A stretch of 64,000 nt of DNA from Bradyrhizobium hereditatis (GCF_020329435.1 NZ_JAGKJK010000019.1:62001-126000); one strand, 5' to 3'; positions 1 to 9,229 are shown, numbered from the stretch's first letter. The notes: generated from the letters alone by a model not told the origin. Numbers and translations: made by a program.

Positions 1-333
1 GAAATAGTGGCCTTGCAGGCGGAACGTCGGAAAGCCGATCAGAAGGCCGGCAATGCCGCCAAGCATCGCGGCGATCGGGATCAGTACCCACGGCGAGAGG
101 CCGAAATAGATCTGGCCGAGCGCGGTCGTATAGGCGCCGATGCCGAAGAACGCGGCGTGACCGAACGAGATCAGGCCGGTGTAGCCGCTGAGCAGGTTCC
201 ACGACAGGCCGAACACCGCCCACACCGGCACGAGCGTCAGCATCAGCTGATAATAGGAGTTGGTGACGCCGATCGAAACCAGCGCGTAGGCGATAGTGAA
301 GATGATGGCGGGCAGCAGCGAACGCATGGTCAT
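1..333 (-). CDS. livM: Branched-chain amino acid ABC transporter permease LivM, partial (C-terminus outside window)
   Basis: Inner-membrane permease subunit of a HAAT-family (branched-chain amino acid or related substrate) ABC importer. The visible 110 residues start MTMRSLLPAIIFT, followed by hydrophobic helices and the family signature SWNLLSGYTGLISFGHAAFF. The gene runs off the left edge, so most of the protein, including the ATPase-contact loop, is not seen. The start codon at 333 overlaps the stop of the upstream livH in an ATGA arrangement, indicating translational coupling; a second in-frame ATG lies at 327. The ATPase genes livG/livF would be expected further left. The substrate cannot be read from the sequence; the linked MmgE/PrpD and dehydrogenase genes suggest an organic acid or amino acid derivative (inference). 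Confidence 0.93.
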   Translation of the reverse strand, partial: MTMRSLLPAIIFTIAYALVSIGVTNSYYQLMLTLVPVWAVFGLSWNLLSGYTGLISFGHAAFFGIGAYTTALGQIYFGLSPWVLIPIAAMLGGIAGLLIGFPTFRLQGHYF

Positions 334-1265
334 GTCCTCTCGACCATGCGCCCGAAGAAGCCTTGCGGACGGAAGAAGATGATGAGGAGGAAGACCACGA
401 AGATCGCGGCGTTCTGCAACTGCGTCGGCAGGATCAGCGTTGACATCTGCTGGACGAGGCCGATCGTCATGCCTCCCCAGAACGCGCCGATAATGCTGCC
501 CATGCCGCCGAGCACGACGCCGGCATACATCACGATCACATATTCGAGCCCGACGAACGGATGGAACGGATAGTTCGTTGCAAGCAGCCCGCCGGCGATG
601 GCGGTGATGCCGGAGCCGAGCGCAAATGCGACGCGATGCGCGCGGTCGACGTCGATGCCCATATAGGTGGCGGCGGTCGGATTGTCGGCGGCGGCGCGCA
701 GCGATTTTCCGATCCGCGAACGCGTAATCAAGAGACTAAGCAGCGTCATGATCACCAGCGACACGATGGCATCGATGCCACGCGCCTTGTTGAGGAATAC
801 GCTGATGTCCTGGGACAGCGCGAGTTCCCAGGCCGAGCTGGAGAGCGGCGTGCGAATGGAGGCCAGCACCGATCCGAAGATGAGGAGCCCGCCGTTTTGC
901 AGGATCAGCGCGATGCCGAGCGTGAGGATGAGCTGGGCATAGTGGCCTTCGCCTTCGAGCGAGGCGGTGCGCGTGCCCGACACGTGCGAGATCAAGGTCA
1001 GGTGGACGAAATAGCCGAAGATCGCTAGCATGGGACCTGCGAGCAGGATGGCAACGAACGGTCCGACCGCGTTGCCGAATAGCGCCTGAATGCCAGCCGC
1101 GGTGAAGAGATAGAAGGCGGTATACATGCCGAGCATCATGAAATCGCCATGGGCGAAGTTGATGACGCGCATCACGCCGAAAATCAGGCCAAGGCCGACG
1201 CACATCAGGCCGTAGACAGCGCCGATTAGCAGGCCGGCGGCGAGCGCTTGCAGAAAGGCCTCCAT
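330..1265 (-). CDS. livH: Branched-chain amino acid ABC transporter permease LivH
   Basis: A 311-residue inner-membrane permease of the LivH type, pairing with LivM. It begins MEAFLQALAAGLLIGAVYGL and carries the family patterns GLGLIFGVMRVINFAHGDFMMLG near residues 25-47 and a late VLGGMGSIIGAFWGG loop that is the likely ATPase-contact region. Multiple hydrophobic segments span the length, normal for the family. It lies about 60 bp downstream of an MmgE/PrpD gene on the same strand and overlaps livM by four bases. Together with the dehydrogenase at 2751 this forms a leftward operon, so the importer probably supplies the substrate of those enzymes (inference). Confidence 0.95.
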   Translation of the reverse strand: MEAFLQALAAGLLIGAVYGLMCVGLGLIFGVMRVINFAHGDFMMLGMYTAFYLFTAAGIQALFGNAVGPFVAILLAGPMLAIFGYFVHLTLISHVSGTRTASLEGEGHYAQLILTLGIALILQNGGLLIFGSVLASIRTPLSSSAWELALSQDISVFLNKARGIDAIVSLVIMTLLSLLITRSRIGKSLRAAADNPTAATYMGIDVDRAHRVAFALGSGITAIAGGLLATNYPFHPFVGLEYVIVMYAGVVLGGMGSIIGAFWGGMTIGLVQQMSTLILPTQLQNAAIFVVFLLIIFFRPQGFFGRMVERT

Positions 1266-1325
1266 CAGCGGCCGCTCCCGGTCATTGCAATGCTGGTTTG
1301 CTGATTCACGATTCCCTCGACGTTC

Positions 1326-2723
1326 CTACGATGCTGTTCGAAAAATTTGTCCCTGCGGCGCCAGCCGGCATGAAGCGGCGATCAAGCTGGCATCGGCAAG
1401 TTGCTCGCAGCCATCGATAGTCTGTTCGAGCCTGCGCGTACGATCCTCGCCGATCACGCGGCCAGCGGCGATCCGAAAGCGGCTGCGAATTTGCTCCGGC
1501 GTCGCAGGGACCACGTCGGGCAGGCTGTGCCGGATCGTTTTGCCGTCGCGCAGGTGCACGGTGACTTCAGCGCCTTGTCGGGCAGGGAAGGCAGCACTGA
1601 AGCCGTCGTCGTTCTGCAGGTCGGTGACGTCGACCAGATGGAGAATCTTGGGGTCGTCGAGCGAAGCGTAGTTCTCTTCGGCGATCTCGCCGCGCGCGAG
1701 CGTGGCCGCCACGCTGAACGGGATGCTCATCTTGGCTTGCAGTGCGTTCCGGTACGGCCCGATGGCATCGCAGCCGGGATAACGAACCGCCGCCTGGGGT
1801 GCGCGAATGACGACGCGCTCAATGGCGTCCGTTCCTGCAAGCTCCGTCCAGACGCGCAGCGCGGCTTGCGATGCGGTCTGCGCGAAATTGCAGGCGGGCG
1901 CCGGCTTGTTGTAGACGGCCATGATCTCGGCCTCGCCGCCGGGGAACAACTGGATGTCGTCAGGCGCGGCTTGCCGCCTGCAAGCCGCGAATAGGCCGGC
2001 CTCGCCTTCGAGGATCGTCTCCGAAGCGAGGGCGCCAGTCGAAGCCAGCGCGATCGCCCGCAACGCATTGGATGCAGCGAAGCCCGGATGAAAATACATT
2101 TCCGAGCCGCCGCCATGCGGCCATTCGTTCAGGCCGCTCGACGTGTTGGCGGCGATCGCCATCGCGCTGCTCGCGGCTTGCTCGGACAGGCCGAGTGCGA
2201 AGCTGCCGGCGAGCGCGGCGCCGAGCGGCGCCACTATGCCGGTCGGCCGGTATAGGCGGGCGAGGTCGGAGTTGAATAAGGCACGGCCGATCCGTGCGCC
2301 GGTCTCGTAGCCGATGACGGCAGCGGTCAGGAACGTGGTGCCGTGCAAGGCCGCTTGTTCGGACAGCGCCAGCAGGGCCGGCCAGATCACGACGCCATGG
2401 TGCGCGATGCTGGCCGCATGCATGTCTTCACGCACCAGTCCGTGGCCCATCACGGCATTGGCGAAGGCCGCGTCCGCTGCGGATGCGAGCTGCGACGTTC
2501 CGATGATGGTTGCGCCGGTTTCAGCCGGATGAGCCGCGGCGATGGCCTGCCGGCTCCAGGGATGTCCGCCGGCCTCGAAGGCGCAGGAGAGGAAATCGAT
2601 CAGGCAGAGTTTTGCTTTCGCGACGACGTCCGGACCGAAATCCGAAAGCTCGACGGCGAGCGCCGACTGCGCCATGCGCCGCGCCAGCGGTTCGGTCTCC
2701 GATCCGGTCGCGCCTGATGCCAT
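1326..2723 (-). CDS. MmgE/PrpD family protein
   Basis: Member of the MmgE/PrpD family, which contains 2-methylcitrate dehydratase and cis-aconitate decarboxylase-like enzymes; cytoplasmic. Length (465 residues from the ATG at 2723) matches the family. Typical patterns include DFLSCAFEAGGHPWSRQA near the N-terminus, the region AAVIGYETGARIGRAL, and YNKPAPACNFAQTASQAAL in the C-terminal half. Upstream in-frame TTG (2747) and GTG (2735) starts are possible, but the ATG is preceded by GGAG and leaves a gap of 27 bp to the dehydrogenase gene. It is the middle gene of a leftward operon with that dehydrogenase and LivHM. A second family member lies at 3835. The exact substrate cannot be assigned from sequence. 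Confidence 0.9.
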   Translation of the reverse strand: MASGATGSETEPLARRMAQSALAVELSDFGPDVVAKAKLCLIDFLSCAFEAGGHPWSRQAIAAAHPAETGATIIGTSQLASAADAAFANAVMGHGLVREDMHAASIAHHGVVIWPALLALSEQAALHGTTFLTAAVIGYETGARIGRALFNSDLARLYRPTGIVAPLGAALAGSFALGLSEQAASSAMAIAANTSSGLNEWPHGGGSEMYFHPGFAASNALRAIALASTGALASETILEGEAGLFAACRRQAAPDDIQLFPGGEAEIMAVYNKPAPACNFAQTASQAALRVWTELAGTDAIERVVIRAPQAAVRYPGCDAIGPYRNALQAKMSIPFSVAATLARGEIAEENYASLDDPKILHLVDVTDLQNDDGFSAAFPARQGAEVTVHLRDGKTIRHSLPDVVPATPEQIRSRFRIAAGRVIGEDRTRRLEQTIDGCEQLADASLIAASCRLAPQGQIFRTAS

Positions 2724-2750
2724 CGCCCGCGCCACTCCGTAAACCAACGG

Positions 2751-3644
2751 TCAGCCGCGCATCTGTACGCCGGCCCATTCCTCCACGACCTTGGCGATCG
2801 ACGTGAAATCGGATGCAGCACCGAACTTGGCCTGGGTGATCGCCAGCATCTGCCGCACCGACGCACCGCACACCATCGGCACGCCCATCGCTTCGGCCTC
2901 GTCGATGCAGAGCCGCACGTCCTTGTAGGAAAGGCCGGTGGCGAATCCGAAATCGAACGTGCCGGGCAATACCGCACGCGGAAACTTGTCTTCAGATGCG
3001 CTGTTGCGGCCGCTGCTGGCATTGATGATGTCGATCAGGACTTTTGCGTTGACGCCTCCCTTGACGCCCATCGCTACCGCTTCCGACGTAATGACCAGCG
3101 CCGCAGCTGCCATCAGATTGTTGGCGAGCTTGGCCGTCTGCGCCACGCCCGGCTGGTCACCGGTATAAAACAGCTTGCCGAAATTCTTCAGGATCGGCTG
3201 CACCGTGTCATAGATCGCTTGCGGGCATGACACCATCACGGCGAGCGTGCCGTTCACGGCGCCGTTGATGCCGCCGCTGACGGGAGCATCGACCAGTGTC
3301 ATGCCCTTGGTCTTCAGGCCTTCCGCCACCAGCTTGGCCGCGCCCGGGCCGGTGGTTGACAGGTCCACCACGATACGCGCCTTGTTGCCGCTGTTGATGC
3401 CGTCGGCACCGAGCGCAACAGCCTTGACGATGTCAGGCGTCGGCAGGCTGGCGAGCACGATCTCCGCGAGGGAAGCGACATCGGCGGGCGATTTGGCCTG
3501 TTGCGCACCGCGCTTGAGCAGCGGCTGCATCGCCTCGCTCTGGGTATCGTAGATGACGAGCGAATAGCCGGCGTCCATCAACCGCCCCGCCATAGGTCCG
3601 CCCATGCGGCCCGTGCCGATTACGCCGAGCGTCTCTCCCGCCAT
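2751..3644 (-). CDS. NAD(P)-dependent beta-hydroxyacid dehydrogenase (3-hydroxyisobutyrate dehydrogenase family)
   Basis: A 297-residue cytoplasmic oxidoreductase of the 3-hydroxyisobutyrate / tartronate-semialdehyde reductase family. The N-terminal Rossmann fold is visible as GVIGTGRMGGPMAGRL. The substrate-binding signature is DAPVSGGINGA near residues 118-128, and the catalytic lysine lies in the TAKLANNLMAAA helix near residue 168. A GGGAG-like ribosome binding site precedes the ATG. It is the first gene of the leftward operon with MmgE/PrpD and LivHM and is divergent from the second MmgE/PrpD gene across a gap of about 190 bp, which should hold both promoters. Family members act on glyoxylate-derived semialdehydes, 3-hydroxyisobutyrate or glutarate derivatives; the real substrate is unknown. 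Confidence 0.9.
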   Translation of the reverse strand: MAGETLGVIGTGRMGGPMAGRLMDAGYSLVIYDTQSEAMQPLLKRGAQQAKSPADVASLAEIVLASLPTPDIVKAVALGADGINSGNKARIVVDLSTTGPGAAKLVAEGLKTKGMTLVDAPVSGGINGAVNGTLAVMVSCPQAIYDTVQPILKNFGKLFYTGDQPGVAQTAKLANNLMAAAALVITSEAVAMGVKGGVNAKVLIDIINASSGRNSASEDKFPRAVLPGTFDFGFATGLSYKDVRLCIDEAEAMGVPMVCGASVRQMLAITQAKFGAASDFTSIAKVVEEWAGVQMRG

Positions 3645-3834
3645 CGTCTGCTCCCTGTCGCGCGCGTCTCGGAGGCGAGCGCGCTGTTATTGTTGAAGTG
3701 CCGTCGGGCGCGGTTCCGCGCCCGGTTTCCATATCTGTTCAGATTGTCAGTCAATCTGTCAAGCTGAACATTTTGAGGTCGACAGTTGGCCGCAGGTCGG
3801 CTTAAGGTCCGAGAAAACGAGGAAAGCGTTTAAG

Positions 3835-5226
3835 GTGCCGCAAAGCGAAGTTTCGAGTGTCAGCCGCTCGCTGGCTGATCTGGTTGCCGCCACCTCATGG
3901 GCGGATGTCACCGCGCAACAGCACGAGGCCAAGCGCTCTTTGCTCAATTTTTTCGCCACCGCCCTGGGCTCGGCCCATGATCCGGCGGTCAGCGTCGCCT
4001 TGCGAACACTGTTGCCGTTCAGCGCCGCCGCGACCTCAGCCATTATCGGTCGCACCGAGCGGCTCGACGCGATGGGAGCAGCGTTCGTCAACGCCATTTC
4101 GGCCAACCTGCTCGATTTCGACGACACCCATCCGGAAACGATCATCCATCCGGCGGCGCCGGTCGCGGCGCCCGTGCTCGCGCTGGCGGAAGCGCGCAAG
4201 TTTCGGGGGCGCGACGTCCTGACGGCGTTCATCCTCGGGGTGGAAGTCGAATGCCGCATCGGCAACGCGGTCTCGCCGCGCCATTATGCGCGGGGCTGGC
4301 ACATCACCTCGACTTGCGGGATTTTCGGCGCGGCGGCGGCCTGCGCCAAACTGCTCGGCTTGTCAGCGGAAGGCATTGCCGATGCGATCGGCATTGCAGC
4401 GAGCCAATCGGCCGGCAATGTCGAGAACCTTCCGACCGCTGCCAAGAATGTGAGCGTCGGCAACGCGGCACGAAACGGCCTGTTCGCCGCACTGCTTGCC
4501 CAGCAGGGATATGAAGCCGCACCGCGGGCGATCGAGGGGCCGCTCGGCTGGGCACGCGCCATGGGCGATGATCCCGATCTTGAACGCTTGCTCGGCGGGC
4601 TTGGCCGGACCTGGGAGATTTCGAAAAACACCTACAAGCCATATCCTGCGGGCATCGTGTTGCATGCCGTCCTCGACGCCTGCTTCGGGCTGCGCGAAAC
4701 GCTCGGAGAACAAATCGAGGCGATCGATTCGGTGAGCGTGCAGGGGTCTGCATTATTGCTTGCCCGAGGCGACCGGCCGGTCAGAAACGAGCGCGATGCG
4801 CGCGTCAGCATCCATCATTGCGTCGCCTGCGCCCTGCTGGTCGGCGCGGCCGGCGTTGCGGAATTCCAGCGCGACGCCGTCTTCAGGCCCGACATCGCAG
4901 GATTTCGCGAGAAGGTGCGGGCCGAACTCGACAGCGCCATGCCTGACGGTGCCGCGCGCGTCAGCATCCGGCTCGCATCGGGTCAGACCCTGACCAAAAC
5001 CGTGATGTCGCCACGCGGCAGCCTTGCTGATCCGTTGGGAGATCGTGATATCGAAGCCAAACTGCGCGAAGGCTCGCGCACCGGCGGCAGCGACTGGGAT
5101 GCGGAACGGATCATCGAAGCGGTCTGGCAGATCGACACCTGCGACGAGATCGGCACTCTGATGCAGGGCGCGCGCACGCCGGCGGCCAGGAATCATTCAC
5201 CCGACAGAAATGCTCTACAAACCTGA
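3835..5226 (+). CDS. MmgE/PrpD family protein (second copy)
   Basis: A 463-residue MmgE/PrpD-family protein beginning at a GTG preceded by AGGAAA. Family patterns include SLLNFFATALGSAHDP, NLLDFDDTHPETIIHPAAPV (a hallmark DDTH segment near residues 87-106), RGWHITSTCGIFGAAAA and KNTYKPYPAGIVLH. It differs clearly from the paralogue at 1326 and keeps the DDTH segment more canonically, so it is probably a different activity rather than a recent duplicate. It heads a rightward operon with the CMD protein (12-bp gap) and the metallo-hydrolase. The family covers 2-methylcitrate dehydratase and itaconate-forming decarboxylases; substrate unassigned. Confidence 0.9.
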   Translation: MPQSEVSSVSRSLADLVAATSWADVTAQQHEAKRSLLNFFATALGSAHDPAVSVALRTLLPFSAAATSAIIGRTERLDAMGAAFVNAISANLLDFDDTHPETIIHPAAPVAAPVLALAEARKFRGRDVLTAFILGVEVECRIGNAVSPRHYARGWHITSTCGIFGAAAACAKLLGLSAEGIADAIGIAASQSAGNVENLPTAAKNVSVGNAARNGLFAALLAQQGYEAAPRAIEGPLGWARAMGDDPDLERLLGGLGRTWEISKNTYKPYPAGIVLHAVLDACFGLRETLGEQIEAIDSVSVQGSALLLARGDRPVRNERDARVSIHHCVACALLVGAAGVAEFQRDAVFRPDIAGFREKVRAELDSAMPDGAARVSIRLASGQTLTKTVMSPRGSLADPLGDRDIEAKLREGSRTGGSDWDAERIIEAVWQIDTCDEIGTLMQGARTPAARNHSPDRNALQT

Positions 5227-5237
5227 AAGGACGATCC

Positions 5238-5621
5238 ATGAGCAAAAGCGAACTGTTCGAAAAAGGTCTCAAGGTCCGCAAGGAAGTTCTCGGCGAGGAC
5301 TACGTCAACAAGTCAATCGCGGGCGCCGACGAGTTCACCCGCACCATGGCCGAATGGTCAACCGAGTTTTGCTGGGGCGCGCTGTGGACCCGGCCCGGAA
5401 TGGACAAGCGCACCCGCAGCATCGTCAACCTGGCAATGCTCGGCGCGCTGAACCGGCCGCATGAACTGAAGCTTCACGTCAAGGGCGCGCTGAAGAACGG
5501 GCTTACCAAGGACGAGATCAAGGAAATCCTGCTCCAGGTGGCGGTCTATTGCGGCGTGCCTGCCGGTATCGACGCCTTCCGCAACGCGCGCGAGGCGTTC
5601 AGCGAGGTCGAGGCGAAATGA
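5238..5621 (+). CDS. Carboxymuconolactone decarboxylase family protein
   Basis: A 127-residue cytoplasmic CMD/AhpD-fold protein similar in size and pattern to PcaC. Visible features are the WCWGxLW-like stretch (EFCWGALWTRPGMD), RSIVNLAMLGALNRPHELKLHVKGALKNG and EILLQVAVYCGVPAGIDAFRNA. In PcaC-type proteins this family decarboxylates 4-carboxymuconolactone to a beta-ketoadipate enol-lactone. The AhpD-type CxxC pair is absent, so a peroxidase role is unlikely. A good AAGGA site sits just before the ATG. It lies between an MmgE/PrpD gene and a lactonase-like hydrolase, which fits a small lactone/tricarboxylate catabolic pathway (inference). Confidence 0.9.
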   Translation: MSKSELFEKGLKVRKEVLGEDYVNKSIAGADEFTRTMAEWSTEFCWGALWTRPGMDKRTRSIVNLAMLGALNRPHELKLHVKGALKNGLTKDEIKEILLQVAVYCGVPAGIDAFRNAREAFSEVEAK

Positions 5622-5648
5622 TCAACCATTCGATCATCAGGAGATCGC

Positions 5649-6482
5649 ATGGCTGAGCAGGAGTACGAACTCTTCGCCATCCGCTATGCGACCCGCGATG
5701 CGCGGCGCAGCGATCATTTCATCGGCGGCGACCCACATGATGGACCGATGCCGATGGACTATTTCATGTGGGTGGCGAGGGGAGGAGGACGCACCTTTGC
5801 CATCGATACCGGGTTCAACGCGGAGGTGGCGGCGAAGCGAAAGCGGACGTTCCTGCGCTGCCCGGTGGAGACGCTCAAGGCGTTCGGCATCGATGCCAAC
5901 GCGGTCGAGGATGTCATCCTCACGCACCTGCATTACGATCATGCAGGGAATTTCGACCGGTTCCCGAAAGCGCGCTTTCATCTGCAGGAGCGGGAGCTGG
6001 CCTATGCCACCGGCCGCTTCATGCGCTATCCGAGGCTGTCGCATTCGTTCGAGGTCGAGGACGTCTGCGGGATCGTGCGGCTCAACTACGCGCGCCGGGT
6101 CCTGTTCTATAATGGCGATGCCGAGCTCGCTCCCGGTCTTTCGATCCATGCGGCGGGAGGTCATTCTGCCGGACTTCAGTTCGTTCGCGTCAGGACGCGC
6201 CGTGGCTTTGTCGTGCTGGCCTCCGACGTCAGCCATTTCTACGAGAACATGGCGAGCGAGCGGCCGTTCACCACCGCTCTGCACATCGGTGAAATGCTGG
6301 AGGGTTTCGAAAAGTTGCTCGCGCTTGCACCGGATGAACGCCATATCGTTCCCGGGCACGACCCGCTGGTGATGGAGATTTATCCGGCGCCGACTCCCGA
6401 ACTGGAAGGCATTGCGGTACGCCTCGATGTGCTGCCATCAGGGGACGCGCCCGCTCGAGCGGATTATCTGCCGGGGCATTAG
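5649..6482 (+). CDS. N-acyl homoserine lactonase-like MBL-fold metallo-hydrolase
   Basis: A 277-residue metallo-beta-lactamase-fold hydrolase resembling the AttM/AiiB lactonase subfamily. The dinuclear metal site is seen as HLHYDHAG (HxHxDH, near residue 98). Further ligands are probably the histidine in AAGGHSAG, the aspartate in VLASDVSHFYEN and the histidine in HIVPGHDPLVM. An AGGAG ribosome binding site lies before the ATG. It is the last gene of the rightward operon and probably opens a lactone made by its neighbours rather than acting in quorum quenching, but that is inference. A hairpin overlaps its stop codon. Confidence 0.88.
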   Translation: MAEQEYELFAIRYATRDARRSDHFIGGDPHDGPMPMDYFMWVARGGGRTFAIDTGFNAEVAAKRKRTFLRCPVETLKAFGIDANAVEDVILTHLHYDHAGNFDRFPKARFHLQERELAYATGRFMRYPRLSHSFEVEDVCGIVRLNYARRVLFYNGDAELAPGLSIHAAGGHSAGLQFVRVRTRRGFVVLASDVSHFYENMASERPFTTALHIGEMLEGFEKLLALAPDERHIVPGHDPLVMEIYPAPTPELEGIAVRLDVLPSGDAPARADYLPGH

Positions 6483-6500
6483 CCCACGTCGAGGTGGGCT
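6481..6500 (+). terminator. Hairpin between convergent genes, putative terminator
   Basis: A perfect 7-bp inverted repeat, AGCCCAC / GTGGGCT with a 6-nt loop, begins within the stop codon of the metallo-hydrolase gene and lies between it and the convergent Bug gene. No T-tract follows, so intrinsic termination is only possible, not certain. Confidence 0.4.
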
Positions 6501-6539
6501 GACGTAGGTGGATGTGTTCCAGAGCGGCGTATGCGCGGT

Positions 6540-7541
6540 TCATTTTTCTGCCGCGGCCTTGAGGATCGGCATCAGCCGTGCGGATTCGCTTTTGACGAGA
6601 TCGGCGAGCGCCTTTGGCCCGCGGCGGCTTTGCTCCACGCTTTCGGCGCCGAGATCAGCCAACCGCTTTTGTACGGCTTCCTCGTTCAGCCCTTTGTTGA
6701 GGGCGTCCGCAAGCTTGTCGACCACTGCTTGCGGCGTGCCGCTCGGTACGAACACTCCGTAGAACGGGGCAATATCGAATTGAGGCAAGCCTTGTTCGTG
6801 GGACGTTGGTACGTCCGGCAGCAGCGGGCTGCGCTTTTGGGCAGCGACCGCCAGCGCCTTGACGTTGCCTGCCTGCACCTGGCTTAACGTTCCGAGCACG
6901 GGATCGCATTCATAGTCGACTTGCCCCGCTAGCATGGCATTCAACACCGGGGCTGTGCCGGTAAATGGAATCATGGTTGGCTTGATGCCGATTGCCGAAT
7001 GGAGCAGCAGACAGCCGATATAGGACACTGAGCCAAGCCCGGCGTGCCCGACATTGAGCTTGTCCGGATTGGATTTCGCGTAGGCGACAAACTCCTTGAG
7101 ATTGTTGGCCGGAAAATCCTTCCGGACGACCAGCAGTTCGGGATATTCGGCAGTCAGTCCGATAGGCTCAAAATCCTTTTGTGGATCGTAGCCCAGATTT
7201 GGATAAAAGGCCGGTGCCAGCGCATTGGTGCCGAGATGGCCAGACAAAATCGTGTATCCGTTGGCCGGCGCGCGAGCCGCGCGAAGCGCACCCACTGTGC
7301 CACCGGCGCCCACGACATTCTCCACCACAAATTTCTGACCGAGATGACGGGAGAAAATGTCAACGACGATCCGTCCGGTGATGTCGGCCGGGCCGCCGGC
7401 GGCGAAAGGAACAATGACCGTAACCGTTCGCACAGGATAGTCCTGAGCCTGCGCGCTGCTTATTCCCGCCATAGCCACAAGCGCAGCTGCGATAAATTGC
7501 CTTGCCAATCTCGCCTCCCTGCCGTTGTTTTCGGCAACCAT
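6540..7541 (-). CDS. Bug family tripartite tricarboxylate transporter substrate-binding protein
   Basis: A 333-residue periplasmic solute-binding protein of the Bug/TctC family. The N-terminus has a cleavable signal (hydrophobic stretch FIAAALVAMAGISSAQA, cleavage likely after AQA). The mature part begins with the family pattern YPVRTVTVIVPFAAGGPADITGR, followed by VVENVVGAGGTVGA and GTAPVLNAMLAGQVD. Bug proteins bind carboxylated ligands and usually serve TctAB permeases; none is visible here, so it may work with a distant permease or in sensing. It is convergent to the catabolic operon, and a role in recognising that pathway's substrate is plausible but unproven. Confidence 0.92.
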   Translation of the reverse strand: MVAENNGREARLARQFIAAALVAMAGISSAQAQDYPVRTVTVIVPFAAGGPADITGRIVVDIFSRHLGQKFVVENVVGAGGTVGALRAARAPANGYTILSGHLGTNALAPAFYPNLGYDPQKDFEPIGLTAEYPELLVVRKDFPANNLKEFVAYAKSNPDKLNVGHAGLGSVSYIGCLLLHSAIGIKPTMIPFTGTAPVLNAMLAGQVDYECDPVLGTLSQVQAGNVKALAVAAQKRSPLLPDVPTSHEQGLPQFDIAPFYGVFVPSGTPQAVVDKLADALNKGLNEEAVQKRLADLGAESVEQSRRGPKALADLVKSESARLMPILKAAAEK

Positions 7542-8254
7542 ATGCTGGTTTCGGGAGTAGGCAAGGTGATTGGGCGTCTACATGGAGTATCGGGCGCTGA
7601 TTCCTGATTGTACAAAGCCCGCTTGGCGTTTGCAGCTATCCCGAACCCGCAAACGTCAAACTGTCTCAGTATAGACGCCGCTGATCTGTGCGTCCGCCAG
7701 CATTGTGAACGATCTGTCAGGAGCGCATCGATGGCTCTTTGGCCGCGGTGAATCGCGCACGAACGGCGGCCTTTGGCCGACTACTGAGGCGCAACATGTC
7801 GGGCTAGGTTGCCTTCCGGTAAGAAACAGGGCTTCTATGATAGCGGGTGAGCGGCCCGCGAAACTGTTGAGGAGTCATAGCGCCCCCTTATTTGGTCCGC
7901 CTGCCTCATCCTTCAGAAATGTGCCAAATCCTCCATGGATGAGCCCCTTCCTTCTTGCTAATGGAGCGGAATGGCTCTATCGAGCTGCCTTTTTTGGTCG
8001 AAGTCGGGCGCGTTCTTGGCCAAGGCAACGGCCGTGGCGAGGCAGGCTATGGCGATAGCAATCCGCAGGCGTTCAGTGTCTCCCGACCGAGCTCGGCTCC
8101 ACGCTAGTGTGGCGAATTGTGGGCCCGGATTTGGGTCGATCGCAACCTGGGGAAGCCAAGGCAGAGCCCGCGCCTTGAGGGGCGATCGAGGAAGACTGAG
8201 CATGCGGGCCTGCCGACTACGGGATGAACTATCTACGAGAGGAGGCGGTGCAAC
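7542..8254. other. Intergenic stretch without a recognisable gene
   Basis: About 710 bp between the Bug gene and the GlxA-type regulator. Open frames exist on both strands, but their translations are arginine/proline-rich, lack recognisable domains and lack convincing ribosome binding sites. The right end should carry the promoter of the regulator at 8255, which has GGAGG 9 nt ahead of its GTG. No repeat or RNA gene was recognised. Confidence 0.5.
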
Positions 8255-9229
8255 GTGCCGGGCCAAGCGGTTGCAATAGTAATTCACGATGGGGTCCAAG
8301 CACTGGATGTGGCCGGGCCCCAGGACGTGTTTACCGAAGCGAACTGTTACCTCGATGCCGCTGACCGATATGAGACCGTCCTTGTCGCCGCTGACCGCCA
8401 TCCTGTGCGCGCCTCAAATGGAATGCGATTGCTGGGCGACGTGAGTGTCGATGACGCGAGTGGAGGCTTCGATGTCATCCTCGTCGCAGGCGGCCCGGCA
8501 TTGCCCGAGACGGCGCCAGATCCGCGTTTGGTTGAATGGGTCCGAGCAGCGCCGTGGCACTCAAGCATTTATGGCTCGATCTGCACTGGAGCGTTCGTCC
8601 TCGGTTATGCTGGTCTACTCGATGAGCGGCGTGTCACGACCCATTGGCAGAATGCACAGACCCTAGCGGCGAAATTTCCCAAGGCGAGGGTCGAGCCGGA
8701 TTTGATCTACGTCCGTGATGGGCGTCTCATCACTTCCGCGGGCGTGACGGCGGGGATCGATCTCGCCCTGGCATTGGTCGGGCAGCGGCATGGTGCGGAA
8801 GTTGCGCTCAAGGTCGCCAAACGACTAGTCGTGGTCGCGCAGCGTCAAGGCGGACAGTCGCAGTTCAGCCCATATCTAAGTGCGCCTGCCGATCCGGCCT
8901 CTCCGATTGCGCGAGTTCAGGACCACGTGATGGCCAACATTAGAGGCCGTCACACGCTCGGATCGCTCGCGGCAGCAGCCAGAATGAGCCCCAGGAATTT
9001 CGCACGGCATTTCGTCCAGGAAGCCGGGATCACGCCGCATGAATTCATCGAACGGGCCCGCGTCGATGCAGCGCGCATGATGCTGGAGGGAAGCGATCGT
9101 CCGTTGAAGTCGGTCGCGTACGACTGTGGCTTCGGCTCGGCGGACCGAATGCGGATCGTGTTTCACGCTCGTCTGGGCGTGACGCCGGCCCAGTATCGCG
9201 CGAGTTTCCGAAGGGCGGAATCAGTCTAG
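8255..9229 (+). CDS. GlxA family AraC-type transcriptional regulator
   Basis: A 324-residue regulator with an N-terminal DJ-1/PfpI-like domain and a C-terminal AraC helix-turn-helix domain. The first part shows AIVIHDGVQALDVAGPQDVF and the nucleophile-elbow-like GSICTGAFVLGYAGLL. The C-terminal third shows tandem HTH signatures including LAAAARMSPRNFARHFVQEAGITPHEFI and VAYDCGFGSADRMRIVF. The start is a GTG with a strong GGAGG 9 nt upstream. Such proteins are usually activators whose first domain has lost enzymatic activity. The downstream NTF2-like and catalase genes point the same way and could be targets, but no operator was identified. Confidence 0.93.
   Translation: MPGQAVAIVIHDGVQALDVAGPQDVFTEANCYLDAADRYETVLVAADRHPVRASNGMRLLGDVSVDDASGGFDVILVAGGPALPETAPDPRLVEWVRAAPWHSSIYGSICTGAFVLGYAGLLDERRVTTHWQNAQTLAAKFPKARVEPDLIYVRDGRLITSAGVTAGIDLALALVGQRHGAEVALKVAKRLVVVAQRQGGQSQFSPYLSAPADPASPIARVQDHVMANIRGRHTLGSLAAAARMSPRNFARHFVQEAGITPHEFIERARVDAARMMLEGSDRPLKSVAYDCGFGSADRMRIVFHARLGVTPAQYRASFRRAESV

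Noticed and set aside
5649..6482. Quorum-quenching lactonase as primary function
   Set aside because: The HxHxDH motif only shows the fold; the catabolic context argues for another lactone, so no gene symbol was given.
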